A DNA stretch of 42,802 nucleotides from Clostridia bacterium (GTDB taxonomy: Bacteria > Bacillota > Clostridia > UBA1212 > UBA1255): positions 1 through 42,802 of the forward strand of contig JAFZEI010000132.1 of the NCBI GenBank assembly GCA_017560765.1, read 5' to 3'. The notes below the pieces were generated by a model. It had not been told where the DNA came from. It made no database searches and saw only the letters and a program-made list of their open reading frames with translations. Shown one piece after another: positions 1 through 8,513 of this stretch. Position 1 is the first letter of the stretch, and each line of letters opens with the position of its first letter. Made by a program: the position numbers and the translations under genes.

Positions 1-41
1 ACGAAAACATTTCGTCGAATACATTTAATAACATTAAAAGC

Positions 42-69
42 TTGCATTTTGCCACCATAGCTGTATAAT
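42..69 (+). promoter_or_regulatory. Probable sigma-A promoter of the aldolase gene
   Basis: TTGCAT at 42-47 and a perfect TATAAT at 64-69 are separated by 16 bases. Transcription would start near 76, giving a leader of about 50 bases before the ATG at 129. AAAGGAG at 112-118 is the ribosome site. No regulatory element is visible in this leader. Confidence 0.65.
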
Positions 70-128
70 AATAAGGATATTTAAAGTATCAATATAAATT
101 TAATTATGATTAAAGGAGTTGTTCATTC

Positions 129-1064
129 ATGCCATTGGTAACATCAAAGGAAATGTTTGAGAAAGCATATAAAGGCGGATACGCTATTGGTGCTTTTAAC
201 GTAAACAACATGGAAATTATTCAAGGAATCACAGAAGCAGCTAAAGAGGAAAATGCTCCTCTTATTCTTCAAGTTTCCGCAGGTGCAAGAAAATATGCTA
301 ACCACACATATCTTATAAAGTTGGTAGAAGCAGCTATCATTGAAACAGATCTTCCAATCTGTCTCCACTTGGATCACGGTGATTCATTTGAGCTTTGTAA
401 GTCTTGTATCGACGGTGGATTCACATCAGTTATGATTGACGGATCACATCATTCATTTGAAGACAACATCGCTCTCACAAAGAAAGTTGTTGAGTACGCT
501 CATGAAAGAGGCGTTACAGTAGAGGGTGAGCTTGGACGTCTTGCAGGAATCGAGGATGCTGTTAATGTATCAGCAGAAGATGCTTCTTATACAAGACCTG
601 AAGAAGTAGAAGAGTTCGTTTCAAGAACAGGTGTTGACTCTTTGGCTATCGCTATCGGTACAAGCCATGGCGCATATAAATTCAAACCCGGTCAAAAGCC
701 TCAGCTCAGATTTGATATTCTTGAAGAAGTAGAGAAGAAACTCCCCGGATTCCCGATCGTTCTTCACGGTGCTTCATCAGTTATCCCTGAGTATGTTGAG
801 ACAATCAACAAATTTGGCGGTAAAATGCCTGATGCTATCGGTATTCCTGAGGACATGCTCAGAAAAGCAGCTTCAATGGCAGTTTGTAAGATTAACATTG
901 ACTCTGACCTTCGTCTTGCTATGACAGCAGCAATCAGAGAGCATTTTGCAGAAGCTCCTTCTGACTTCGACCCCAGACAATATCTTAAGCCCGCAAGATC
1001 TAACATCAAAGCTTTGGTTAAACATAAGCTTGTTAACGTTCTCGGATGCAACGGTAAGGCTTAA
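129..1064 (+). CDS. fba: Class II fructose-bisphosphate aldolase
   Basis: This cytoplasmic glycolytic/gluconeogenic enzyme cleaves fructose-1,6-bisphosphate to dihydroxyacetone phosphate and glyceraldehyde-3-phosphate. The 311-residue protein has the usual class II layout. LDHGDS (D82 as catalytic acid, H83 as zinc ligand), VEGELG around E134, GTSHG (H180) and LHGASS (H213) supply the metal and phosphate sites, and KINIDSD lies near the C terminus. The ATG at 129 follows AAAGGAG at 112-118 with normal spacing. The gene has its own promoter, and its stop codon directly abuts the stop codon of the convergent gene on the other strand. Its probable terminator lies inside that neighbour at 1128-1160. 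Related sugar aldolases of the GatY/KbaY type share this fold, so sugar specificity is the only real uncertainty. Confidence 0.95.
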   Translation: MPLVTSKEMFEKAYKGGYAIGAFNVNNMEIIQGITEAAKEENAPLILQVSAGARKYANHTYLIKLVEAAIIETDLPICLHLDHGDSFELCKSCIDGGFTSVMIDGSHHSFEDNIALTKKVVEYAHERGVTVEGELGRLAGIEDAVNVSAEDASYTRPEEVEEFVSRTGVDSLAIAIGTSHGAYKFKPGQKPQLRFDILEEVEKKLPGFPIVLHGASSVIPEYVETINKFGGKMPDAIGIPEDMLRKAASMAVCKINIDSDLRLAMTAAIREHFAEAPSDFDPRQYLKPARSNIKALVKHKLVNVLGCNGKA

Positions 1065-2366
1065 TTATTTATTTCTTAACTTGTTGATAACAAAAATTAA
1101 AACGAGAAAAATTTCAAGAAGAATGAGCACCGATATCAAAATAAAGATATCGGTGTTTTCTTGTATTGTTTTATAAAATAAATTTATTGCTTTGTTGTCG
1201 GAATGCACGCTGTTGCCTGCTACTATGCTTACGGAATGTATGCTGCCGTCTTTTAGAAGGTAGTTTGCTGTTCCTATTATGCTGTCCTTCTCGATAGGAG
1301 CATCAAGATCCTCTAAAGTTACAGCATTGCCGGGAACTGTAGAAGTAGTGCTTTTTTGAGTGATATTGTAGCTGATATTTTCTACGTAATTGCTGACGTC
1401 AGCAGGTATCATGCAGTAACGCGTTTCGTTGGCATTAATAAGAAGGTCACTTCTGCCGACTTTGGTCGTGATTAAGGTATCTCCTTTTTTTACAATAGCT
1501 GTTTTTTTATAATTCAGGAAAACATTATTAATAAAATTAACACCAAATTCGTATGCGCTTTCCGGAGAGATGCCGCTTATTACCATAGTAAGCTTTACTG
1601 CCGGTGTGTTGTTTGTTTGAGTACTTACGAAATAAAGCATTGTAGTGGACAAGTTCTCTGCTGTGTTGTATACGGCGAGAGCACCGGAAGTTACTGATGC
1701 ATTTGCAAAAGCATTGTTTGAAACTAATTTACACTCATTTATAACTGCTGTGCCACCCCATATATGAGCAGCAGGATTGGCAGCAACATTGCGAAATTGC
1801 ACGTTTGACATAGCGTATGACAAGAAAACCGACATGTCATTTACGGTGGTACGTTGAAGTTCATCCGGACTGCCGTCGGGATTTGTGAAATATGTGTTTT
1901 TTAATCCTATTTCTATTGCTTTTTGATTCATAAGAGAAACAAAATACTCTTTGTTTGGATTGACTTTTTCTGCCAGAACACGTGCAGCATTGTCAGCATT
2001 GCACAAAATGACAGCTTTTAATAAGTGGTCAACCATATATTGGTTAGAAGCAGTAAGTGAGTAGCGGCCCGACAGTGAAGTGCTGTTTTCTGTAGGAGTT
2101 ACGTAATCTGTGACGGATAAAGAGGGATTTTCGTAGACAAGAAGACATGTCATCAGTCTTGCAAGTAATGAACAATCGGCAATAACTTCTGTGTTATGTT
2201 TTTCCAGTGTTTGTTTTGTGTCGCTTTCATATATTATGTATGAAATGCCTGTTGTGTCTGCCGCAAAAATATCACAAGAAAAACATTCTGAAAAAACAAT
2301 ACAGCATGTTATTAAAAATAATATAAAGTTTACAGCTTTGCTTTGCGCAAATTTATTTTTTTTCAT
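1065..2366 (-). CDS. D,D-carboxypeptidase-like membrane protein (S11/DacF fold) lacking the catalytic motifs
   Basis: This 433-residue protein has an N-terminal hydrophobic signal (about residues 12-36), a peptidase S11-like domain, a PBP5 C-terminal-type domain containing LDAPIEKDSIIG, and a final transmembrane helix before KLRNK. Family members are penicillin-binding D-alanyl-D-alanine carboxypeptidases that trim cell-wall peptides. All three active-site motifs appear lost. The SxxK block reads CSLLARLMT, so either the serine or the lysine is missing. The SxN block reads NAD within CNADNAARVLAE, and KTG reads TSG. I infer a catalytically inactive homologue outside the membrane, perhaps a binding or regulatory protein. 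GGGGAG lies just before the ATG. The 3' end carries the terminator of the convergent aldolase gene. Confidence 0.8.
   Translation of the reverse strand: MKKNKFAQSKAVNFILFLITCCIVFSECFSCDIFAADTTGISYIIYESDTKQTLEKHNTEVIADCSLLARLMTCLLVYENPSLSVTDYVTPTENSTSLSGRYSLTASNQYMVDHLLKAVILCNADNAARVLAEKVNPNKEYFVSLMNQKAIEIGLKNTYFTNPDGSPDELQRTTVNDMSVFLSYAMSNVQFRNVAANPAAHIWGGTAVINECKLVSNNAFANASVTSGALAVYNTAENLSTTMLYFVSTQTNNTPAVKLTMVISGISPESAYEFGVNFINNVFLNYKKTAIVKKGDTLITTKVGRSDLLINANETRYCMIPADVSNYVENISYNITQKSTTSTVPGNAVTLEDLDAPIEKDSIIGTANYLLKDGSIHSVSIVAGNSVHSDNKAINLFYKTIQENTDIFILISVLILLEIFLVLIFVINKLRNK
1128..1160 (+). terminator. Intrinsic terminator of fba inside the convergent gene
   Basis: A perfect 10-bp stem (1128-1137 with 1146-1155, arm CACCGATATC) has an 8-base loop and is followed on the plus strand by TTTTCTTGT. 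It lies wholly within the 3' coding part of the minus-strand S11-like gene. On the minus strand no T tract follows, so it should act only on fba transcripts. Confidence 0.75.
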
Positions 2367-2404
2367 ACTGAAACTCCCCGAAGGTTAATTAATGTAACAC
2401 AGTG

Positions 2405-2432
2405 AGTATAACACATATTTCTGTCTTTGCAA
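2405..2432 (-). promoter_or_regulatory. Promoter of the S11-like gene
   Basis: Read on the minus strand, TTGCAA (2427-2432) and TATACT (2405-2410) are 16 bases apart, upstream of GGGGAG and the ATG at 2366. It is one half of a divergent promoter region shared with the helicase gene. Confidence 0.5.
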
Positions 2433-2475
2433 AAAAGAATTATCATGGAAATATAAATGGGAAATACAAACAGCG

Positions 2476-2505
2476 TTGACTGTTTTTTTTATACGAGAGT
2501 ATATT
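2476..2505 (+). promoter_or_regulatory. Promoter of the UvrD-like helicase gene
   Basis: TTGACT (2476-2481) and TATATT (2500-2505) are separated by 18 bases. Transcription would begin near 2512, shortly before GAAGGAG at 2529-2535 and the TTG start at 2546. Confidence 0.55.
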
Positions 2506-2545
2506 AGCAAGCACATATACAAATATGTGAAGGAGCTGAAAATAA

Positions 2546-4195
2546 TTGAAATACTCTTTAGATGAAAATCAAGAAAAAATTGTCTCACATATTGATGGTC
2601 CTGCTCTTGTTTTAGCAGGACCGGGAAGCGGTAAAACAACTGTCTTGATAGAAAGAACGATAAGACTGGCAAGAAAAATCAAAATGCCTCAAAAAATATT
2701 GTGCGTTACATTTACAAATGCTGCGGCAAGGGAAATGGAAAAAAGATTTCTGCAATCACAAAATGAAACTGACGATAATTTTTCTCAAACTCCTGTTTTT
2801 AAAACTGTCCACAGTTTTTGCAACGAGGTCATAAAGGAGTACGAGCGTTCCGTAGGAGTAAAATATAGGAGGATAGAAGGAAACAGCGGAGAAAAGAGAA
2901 AAATTTTTAAGGATTTGTACAAGGAAATTAATGGGGAAGATGGAGAGGAGTATATAATTGACAAATTAAATGATTTTAATAAAAAAAGCAATACTGTACT
3001 TGAAATTAAAGGTTTTCGCAAAATTATGGCATCGTATGATATATATAAAAATAAATATTGTATGATAGATTTTGATGATATGATTACAATCGCATTGGGG
3101 ATTTTGTCTTCGCCTGAGAAAAACAAGCTGCGAATAAGGGAGTATTTCTGCAGTAGATTTGATTATATACAAGTGGATGAGGCGCAGGACCTTACATCTG
3201 AACAGTTTGCGATAATTGAGATGATAGGCAAACACGGAAATGTTTTTGTAGTGGCTGACGATGACCAGAGCATATACGGATTTAGAGGTGCAGCACCGGA
3301 GTGTTTATTTAAGTTTCAAAAGAATTTTTCTGATTGCCAAACATATTATTTGTCAAGAAATTACAGGTCAGTGGGGAATATCGTTGATTATTCTTGTAAA
3401 TTCATAGCGCAGAATAAAGACAGATTCAGCAAAAATCTCTACAGCAAAAACATAAAAGGTCCCGTACCAAGAATAAAATGTTTTAAAAACGGTATTAAGC
3501 AAGCGGAATTTGTTTGCAAAGAAACAAAAAAGCTTTTAAAAGTTAATAAAGACACGAAAATAGGTGTACTTTACAGGAATAATATTTCCGGATTATTACC
3601 AAGGGCTGTATTTGTTTGTGAAGGATATAATTTGAAATGCGGAGAAGACTTTTTTAAGACGAGAGAAATGGATTTTTTAGATGATATAATCTCCGTAATG
3701 AGAAGCATGGAAAGAAATTGCGTAGTAGTGCCGACTCCTTCTAAAATGTTGAGAACACTGAGAGAAGAGGGGCTAAGTAATAAATTAGAAAATTATTGCA
3801 GAAACTCCGGCAGAAATATATATTATAAGGAGATATTAAGCGAGTTTCTTGAGTTTTTATGTATGTACTCAGGCAGTGTGAAAAATATGGTGTCTTTATT
3901 GGACAAAATTGATGATAAAAATATAATTTCTCGGACAAGCAACACTTGCTGCGTTGAGTTATCAACAGTTCATTCCTCTAAAGGTCTTGAATATGATGTC
4001 GTTTTTTTGATTGATGTTGTAAGAGGCGAGTTTCCCGGACGGAATGCAACAGTCGGCAAAGCTTTAGAAGAGGAAAGGCGCCTTTTTTACGTCGCTATGA
4101 CAAGAGCTAAGGAATCTTTATATGTGCTGTACCCTCAACGACGAGGAGAAGAAAGTGCCTTTATTACTGAGCTGAAAAAATTAGCTGCTCTTTAG
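2546..4195 (+). CDS. UvrD/PcrA-type superfamily 1A DNA helicase, short form
   Basis: This is an ATP-dependent 3'-5' DNA translocase/helicase of the UvrD/Rep/PcrA family. Motifs appear in order: Walker A AGPGSGKT (residues 24-31), FTNAAAREM, Walker B VDEAQD (about 210-215), DDDQSIYGFRG (about 238), LSRNYRS, HSSKGLEYDVV (about 474) and RRLFYVAMTRAKESLYV near 510. At 549 residues it is shorter than a typical PcrA of roughly 730, mainly because the accessory 2B region is reduced. A repair or recombination role is likely, but the partner is unknown. The start is TTG at 2546, chosen because GAAGGAG at 2529-2535 is well placed and no ATG lies nearby in frame. The gene is monocistronic with its own promoter. 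Confidence 0.9.
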   Translation: MKYSLDENQEKIVSHIDGPALVLAGPGSGKTTVLIERTIRLARKIKMPQKILCVTFTNAAAREMEKRFLQSQNETDDNFSQTPVFKTVHSFCNEVIKEYERSVGVKYRRIEGNSGEKRKIFKDLYKEINGEDGEEYIIDKLNDFNKKSNTVLEIKGFRKIMASYDIYKNKYCMIDFDDMITIALGILSSPEKNKLRIREYFCSRFDYIQVDEAQDLTSEQFAIIEMIGKHGNVFVVADDDQSIYGFRGAAPECLFKFQKNFSDCQTYYLSRNYRSVGNIVDYSCKFIAQNKDRFSKNLYSKNIKGPVPRIKCFKNGIKQAEFVCKETKKLLKVNKDTKIGVLYRNNISGLLPRAVFVCEGYNLKCGEDFFKTREMDFLDDIISVMRSMERNCVVVPTPSKMLRTLREEGLSNKLENYCRNSGRNIYYKEILSEFLEFLCMYSGSVKNMVSLLDKIDDKNIISRTSNTCCVELSTVHSSKGLEYDVVFLIDVVRGEFPGRNATVGKALEEERRLFYVAMTRAKESLYVLYPQRRGEESAFITELKKLAAL

Positions 4196-4229
4196 AAAAA
4201 AGTATTTATTTAACCCAAATTTTACCATC

Positions 4230-4258
4230 TTGACGAAACGATTTATTAAGGTTATAGT
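4230..4258 (+). promoter_or_regulatory. Promoter of the NagPA-like gene
   Basis: TTGACG (4230-4235) and TATAGT (4253-4258) have the ideal 17-base spacing. The ribosome site AGAAGG follows at 4284-4289, before the ATG at 4299. Confidence 0.7.
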
Positions 4259-4298
4259 AGAAATTGTGATGACATATTATAAAAGAAGGTTTTGACGC

Positions 4299-5606
4299 AT
4301 GAAATACAAGATTAATTATTCAAAACACGGGAGCGAGCAAGTTGTGGATAGGCTTTGCGATTATATAGAAAAGTGGCAGAGCAGAAAGCAGAATGCCGCT
4401 TTTGTTCCCGTGAAAAAAATCCAAAGCAGAAGACCATCGAATATTAACAGAATTTCAGATGATAATATTGAAATAAAGCAACATAATGATGTCAAACGAG
4501 TGCAGAAACCGCAGAACACCAAGAAGAAAAATTCTGCTAAAACCGTTTTATCCAGGGTAGGCATCTCTTTTCTTACTTTTTTGTTGGCAATTGTTATGCT
4601 GGCTCTTTGTGCAGATATTATTGTGCTTCATGGTCCGTCAGAATCAGCAAGAGACAGATTTGTTCTGACTGTTACGGAAACAAGTGCAGCAGGCTTTTTG
4701 GCTACGTGGTTTTTGTCTGACGAAACGGTTGAAAGCATTATTAATAATAACGCTATAGTTGACAGCTCGGGACAAACAGACCCGACGCTTATTAAACTCC
4801 CTGATGGCGAAAACGATGAAAATAATGGGGATGAGCCCGTTGATATAAACAGTGTGCAACTGATTGATATTGAGGGAAAAACTTATAAAGGTAAACTTCT
4901 TATTGTGCAAAATCCAAAGAGAGTATACATAGGTACACCGGCAGCTTACGGAAACGATAAGGAGGGCGTTACCACGCTTAATATGGTAAAAAATGACAAC
5001 GCTCTTTACGGAATAAACGGCGGCGGCTTTTACGACACAGGTAAAGGCAACGGCGGTATTCCGACAGGTAGAGAAAACTCCTCAGGTATTGTTATATCAA
5101 AAGGTGTTCTTATGTACGGCAGCAAAAGTCGCGAGTACGAAGTAATCGGAATAAATAAGCAAGGCGTTCTGGTGCTGGGCAAAATGACGGCTCAACAAGC
5201 TTTGGACAGCGGTATTGTGGAGGCCTTGAATTTCGGACCGTATCTTGTAATGAACGGAAAGGCTTGCGAGGTAGGCGGCTTTACGGAGGCAGGGTTAAAT
5301 CCGCGTACTGCAATAGGACAAAGAGCAGATGGAGCAATGCTTTTGCTCACAATTGATGGCAGACAGCCTTCGAGCATGGGTGCAACTTATGAGGATTTAA
5401 TAGAAATTATGATGAATTACGGTGCTGTTAATGCGGCGAATTTAGATGGCGGTTCATCTACATATATGGCACAGAATCAGGAAAGCGAGAATAATCCGCA
5501 AATTATTACGCAATGCGCTTCTTTGTACGGACCGAGAAAAATGGCTACGTCAATTCTTGTGAGCAGAGCAGATCAGATTAATACTCAATATGAGCAAGGC
5601 AATTAA
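4299..5606 (+). CDS. Membrane-anchored phosphodiester glycosidase (NagPA-like) domain protein
   Basis: The 435-residue protein has a basic cytoplasmic N terminus of about 85 residues, one transmembrane helix (about 85-108), a spacer, and an extracellular NagPA-type domain from about residue 190. The hallmarks are GINGGGFYDTG, LNPRTAIGQ, DGRQPSSMG and NLDGGSSTYM, which match the family that removes N-acetylglucosamine from phosphodiesters. Bacterial members are often tied to wall polymer or exopolysaccharide metabolism, so action on a cell-surface phosphodiester is likely, though the substrate is not readable here. The next gene starts 18 bases downstream behind a strong GGAGGG, so the two probably form one operon and may work on the same surface structure. 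Confidence 0.8.
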   Translation: MKYKINYSKHGSEQVVDRLCDYIEKWQSRKQNAAFVPVKKIQSRRPSNINRISDDNIEIKQHNDVKRVQKPQNTKKKNSAKTVLSRVGISFLTFLLAIVMLALCADIIVLHGPSESARDRFVLTVTETSAAGFLATWFLSDETVESIINNNAIVDSSGQTDPTLIKLPDGENDENNGDEPVDINSVQLIDIEGKTYKGKLLIVQNPKRVYIGTPAAYGNDKEGVTTLNMVKNDNALYGINGGGFYDTGKGNGGIPTGRENSSGIVISKGVLMYGSKSREYEVIGINKQGVLVLGKMTAQQALDSGIVEALNFGPYLVMNGKACEVGGFTEAGLNPRTAIGQRADGAMLLLTIDGRQPSSMGATYEDLIEIMMNYGAVNAANLDGGSSTYMAQNQESENNPQIITQCASLYGPRKMATSILVSRADQINTQYEQGN

Positions 5607-5624
5607 TAATTGGAGGGTGTTATA

Positions 5625-7262
5625 ATGGGTAAAATTAAAGAACTTATAAAAAACTCTAAATTTTGGAAAATATATTTCTGCTCAATATGTGTTTTTGTTT
5701 GCTTGTTGGTTATAGGTGCGATTTTCTTTTCTTTTTGGTTGGCTGATTATGAGAGCAGTCAGAATACGGTAGAAGTAGACCGTATTATGTCGCTTTTTCA
5801 AGACAAAAAATATAACGAAATACTTGATAAAACAGATGTGGTAATGACAGGCTTTGTTTCTCGTGAGGATTACGAAGCGAAGCTTAAAGAGGCAATAGAG
5901 GGTAAGGAGCTTTCCTATGTTAAAGCATTCTCTTATGATAGATTTGAAAAGCCTGCTTTTACAATAAAAGCTGACGGAGAGGACTTGTGTAAGTTGACGC
6001 TTAAAAAATCTAAAGAAACAAGCACCTTCGGATTTAGTTTGTATGAGTTTGATTGTATTTCGGACTTTTCTTTTGCAGACATAAATGTTGTGATTCTTGC
6101 GCCTGAAACCACTACTCCTTTTGTTGACGGAAAGGCAGTTGGAGATGTATTTAAACAGGAAATTGCTAAGGACCAGCCGGCGAAAACAGAATATACGGTT
6201 GATGGTAATAAAAAAATATTCCGTTATGAGATATGCGGACTTTTGACAGCTCCGGAAAATATCGAAGTAAAGACATCAAACGGAGCGATTATTGATGTTG
6301 TAAATAATGCTGATAATGAAATCGTTGCTCGGTTGTCAGATGTTACCATAAATGCGCCTGCAGGCTTTGAGGTTACCGTAAACGGCACAAAATTAACAGA
6401 AAAATATTCAACGGGACAATCTCAAGAAAACAAATTTATGCAATATATGCTTAGTGAAGCGGATAAATCGTCACTTAAGACGATAAATACTTACGAGGTT
6501 CATCAGCTTATCGGAAAGCCGGAAGTTGTCGTTAAAGATAATAACGGTAATATTGTGGAATGTACTTATAATGCGCAAACAAAAACTTTCGATGTTGGTT
6601 TTAAGGTGTTTAATTTTGAGATTCCTTCAAATTATACTGTTGTTGTAAACGGCCAAGAAATTACTGCAAGTGATACTTGGAAAACAGAGCAGAATGTTAA
6701 AATAGATGAATTGGAAAATATTCCTACTGAATATTTTGCGTCGCCGGTAGTTAATAAATACAAAGCTGCAGTAGTTTCGGGAGAGCTTGATATTGTGGCT
6801 AAAAACTATAACGGAGATATTGTTCCTCTGCGTTATGACAGTGAAAGTATGACATATTACGGCGATTTTGCAGTTTCTGACAGCAATCAGAACAAGTACA
6901 AGGATATTGCAATAAGCGGGGCAAAAAAATACGCAGGCTTTATGTCAAATGATATTTCTATGAGCAACTTCCTCTCCGGAATCATAAAAAACACACAGAT
7001 GTACAAGGACATGAGCGAGTATCGCCAATATTGGTATACAGATCATAATTCCACTAAGTTTGAAAACACAGAAGCATACGACCTGAGAGTTTACGGTAGC
7101 GATTGTTTTTCTTGTGCTGTTTATTTTGATTATTGGATATACGGTCAAAGAGGAAAGCCTGATTTTAAACAAAAATTAGAGACAAATACAAGAATATGGT
7201 ACGTGAACAGAAACGGTACGTGGTATATGTCTGACATAGAAATTTTTGACAGGGAAAAATAA
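5625..7262 (+). CDS. Membrane-anchored extracellular protein with repeated beta-rich modules, function unknown
   Basis: I do not recognise the family. The 545-residue product has a short cytoplasmic segment, a transmembrane helix at about residues 17-38, and a long extracellular part. Three loosely similar modules recur. Each begins with a strand such as INVVILAP, VTINAPAGFEVTVNG or NFEIPSNYTVVVNG and ends near NGDIVPLRY or NGNIVECTY, separated by Tyr/Leu-rich linkers. The C-terminal 110 residues are a separate Tyr/Trp-rich domain ending in TWYMSDIEIF, which resembles an NTF2-like fold. I chose the ATG at 5625 because GGAGGG at 5612-5617 sits 7 bases before it; the upstream TTG at 5610 would put that site inside the gene. 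It is coupled to the NagPA-like gene, and its terminator lies inside tadA. Confidence 0.7.
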   Translation: MGKIKELIKNSKFWKIYFCSICVFVCLLVIGAIFFSFWLADYESSQNTVEVDRIMSLFQDKKYNEILDKTDVVMTGFVSREDYEAKLKEAIEGKELSYVKAFSYDRFEKPAFTIKADGEDLCKLTLKKSKETSTFGFSLYEFDCISDFSFADINVVILAPETTTPFVDGKAVGDVFKQEIAKDQPAKTEYTVDGNKKIFRYEICGLLTAPENIEVKTSNGAIIDVVNNADNEIVARLSDVTINAPAGFEVTVNGTKLTEKYSTGQSQENKFMQYMLSEADKSSLKTINTYEVHQLIGKPEVVVKDNNGNIVECTYNAQTKTFDVGFKVFNFEIPSNYTVVVNGQEITASDTWKTEQNVKIDELENIPTEYFASPVVNKYKAAVVSGELDIVAKNYNGDIVPLRYDSESMTYYGDFAVSDSNQNKYKDIAISGAKKYAGFMSNDISMSNFLSGIIKNTQMYKDMSEYRQYWYTDHNSTKFENTEAYDLRVYGSDCFSCAVYFDYWIYGQRGKPDFKQKLETNTRIWYVNRNGTWYMSDIEIFDREK

Positions 7263-7266
7263 AATA

Positions 7267-7728
7267 TTATTTATTTCTTAATTTTTCAAAGAAATCTTTG
7301 AGGAGCGACTGACAGTCGCTCTTTTTTATTCCGCCGAAAACCTTGACGTGAGGATAAAGAATATTGTAAACAGTGCCTGCTGCACCGTCACTGAGATTAT
7401 AGGCGCCAAAGTACAATTCTTCTATTTGTGCGGCACGTATTGCACCTGCACACATGGGACATGGTTCTAAAGTGACAAAAATTTTGCAACCTTGGAGTTT
7501 ATAACTGCCAAGAAGCTTTTCGGCTTCTTCTATTGCTTGAATTTCTGCATGACCTGTGACTTTACAATTGCTTTCTCTGCTGTTATAACCATAGGAAATT
7601 ATTTTATTATCTTTTACTATGACACAGCCTACCGGCACATCAAATGGATTGCTTGCGGCGGAGATTTTCGCATATTCTATTGCTTTGTCCATAAAGTTCC
7701 ATATATCTGACACAGTTTGTTTACACAT
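7267..7728 (-). CDS. tadA: tRNA-specific adenosine-34 deaminase
   Basis: TadA converts adenosine to inosine at the wobble position of tRNA-Arg(ACG), which is needed for decoding. The 153-residue product has the zinc cytidine-deaminase fold: DVPVGCVIV, then HAE with H60 as ligand and E62 as proton shuttle, and EPCPMCAGAI supplying C90 and C93. Length and motifs are normal. The annotated ATG at 7728 has AAGG directly against it, so initiation at an internal ATG (7692) is possible. The gene shares a compact divergent promoter with mazG and converges on the upstream operon with only 4 bases between stop codons. The neighbour's terminator is embedded in its 3' end. Confidence 0.93.
   Translation of the reverse strand: MCKQTVSDIWNFMDKAIEYAKISAASNPFDVPVGCVIVKDNKIISYGYNSRESNCKVTGHAEIQAIEEAEKLLGSYKLQGCKIFVTLEPCPMCAGAIRAAQIEELYFGAYNLSDGAAGTVYNILYPHVKVFGGIKKSDCQSLLKDFFEKLRNK
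7303..7327 (+). terminator. Intrinsic terminator of the NagPA-like operon inside tadA
   Basis: The hairpin GAGCGAC-TGACA-GTCGCTC (7303-7321) is followed by six T residues on the plus strand. It lies in the last part of tadA and encodes its residues around DCQSLL. It repeats the arrangement seen at the end of fba. Confidence 0.8.
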
Positions 7729-7752
7729 CCTTGTTATACTTATAAATAAAAT

Positions 7753-7803
7753 TTGCCCTCAGACATTTAATGTATTATAATCAATGTATGTGGCAATGCG
7801 CAA
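7753..7803. promoter_or_regulatory. Divergent tadA/mazG promoters with a shared palindromic -10
   Basis: Plus strand: TTGCCC (7753-7758), 17 bases, TATAAT (7776-7781). Minus strand: TTGCGC (plus-strand 7798-7803), 18 bases, TATAAT (plus-strand 7774-7779). Both -10 elements lie in the same palindrome ATTATAAT at 7774-7781, so polymerase could load in either direction but not both at once. Confidence 0.5.
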
Positions 7804-7838
7804 CATATTTTAATAACTTCAGAAATGACAGGTGCTTT

Positions 7839-8513
7839 ATGATACAAATTGAACCTAAGACAAAGGGAGAAAAATATTCCTTAGAGGAGCTTTATCATAT
7901 AATCGAACTTTTGCGTTCGCCGGAGGGTTGCCCTTGGGACAGAGTACAAACGCATGAAACTTTGATTAAACCCATGATAGAGGAGGCTTACGAGGCTGTT
8001 GATGCTATAAAAAAAGAGAGTACGGAGAAACTTTGCGAAGAGCTGGGTGATGTGCTTTTGCAAGTTATTTTCCACTCTATTTTAGCAAAAGAGGAAGGCA
8101 AATTTGAATTTAGCGATGTTACTGACAGATGTGCTAAAAAGATGCTTTTCAGACATACTCATGTATTTGGCGATGTTAATGTGCAAGATGAAAAAGAGGC
8201 GCTTGACAACTGGGAAAAAAGAAAGCTTACAGAGAAAGGCTTTTCTTCGTTACAGCAAGATTTAGAAGACATCCCGAATGTTTTTCCGGCTTTGATGAGA
8301 AGTCAAAAGGTTGCTAAAAAAATTCGTAAAGCAGGTATGAGCGAAAGCTTTCCGTCGGGAGAGGAGTTCGAAAAGGCCTCAGAAGAAGAAATCGGCGAAC
8401 TTTTGTATTCGATTTGCAGATTGGCGGATAATTCCGATGTGGATGCGGAGGTTGCATTGTCAAAGTACACAGACAAGGTTATTGCGGACATGAGGGATAA
8501 AGATGAGAATTGA
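7839..8513 (+). CDS. mazG: MazG nucleoside triphosphate pyrophosphohydrolase
   Basis: MazG hydrolyses nucleoside triphosphates, including abnormal ones, to monophosphates and pyrophosphate. The 224-residue protein has CPWDRVQTHETL, the metal-binding acidic helices EEAYEAVDAI and EELGDVLLQVIFHS, and RHTHVFGD. I chose the ATG at 7839, whose AGGTG site lies just upstream, because the longer reading frame from 7770 starts before the -10 box and would not be transcribed. Its last 11 bases overlap rqcP. The mazG-rqcP order matches the yabN-yabO pair of Bacillus, which supports both names. Confidence 0.92.
   Translation: MIQIEPKTKGEKYSLEELYHIIELLRSPEGCPWDRVQTHETLIKPMIEEAYEAVDAIKKESTEKLCEELGDVLLQVIFHSILAKEEGKFEFSDVTDRCAKKMLFRHTHVFGDVNVQDEKEALDNWEKRKLTEKGFSSLQQDLEDIPNVFPALMRSQKVAKKIRKAGMSESFPSGEEFEKASEEEIGELLYSICRLADNSDVDAEVALSKYTDKVIADMRDKDEN

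Noticed and set aside
7770-7838. Longer N terminus for MazG from ATG 7770
   Set aside because: This ATG precedes the -10 box at 7776-7781, and family members begin near the ATG at 7839.
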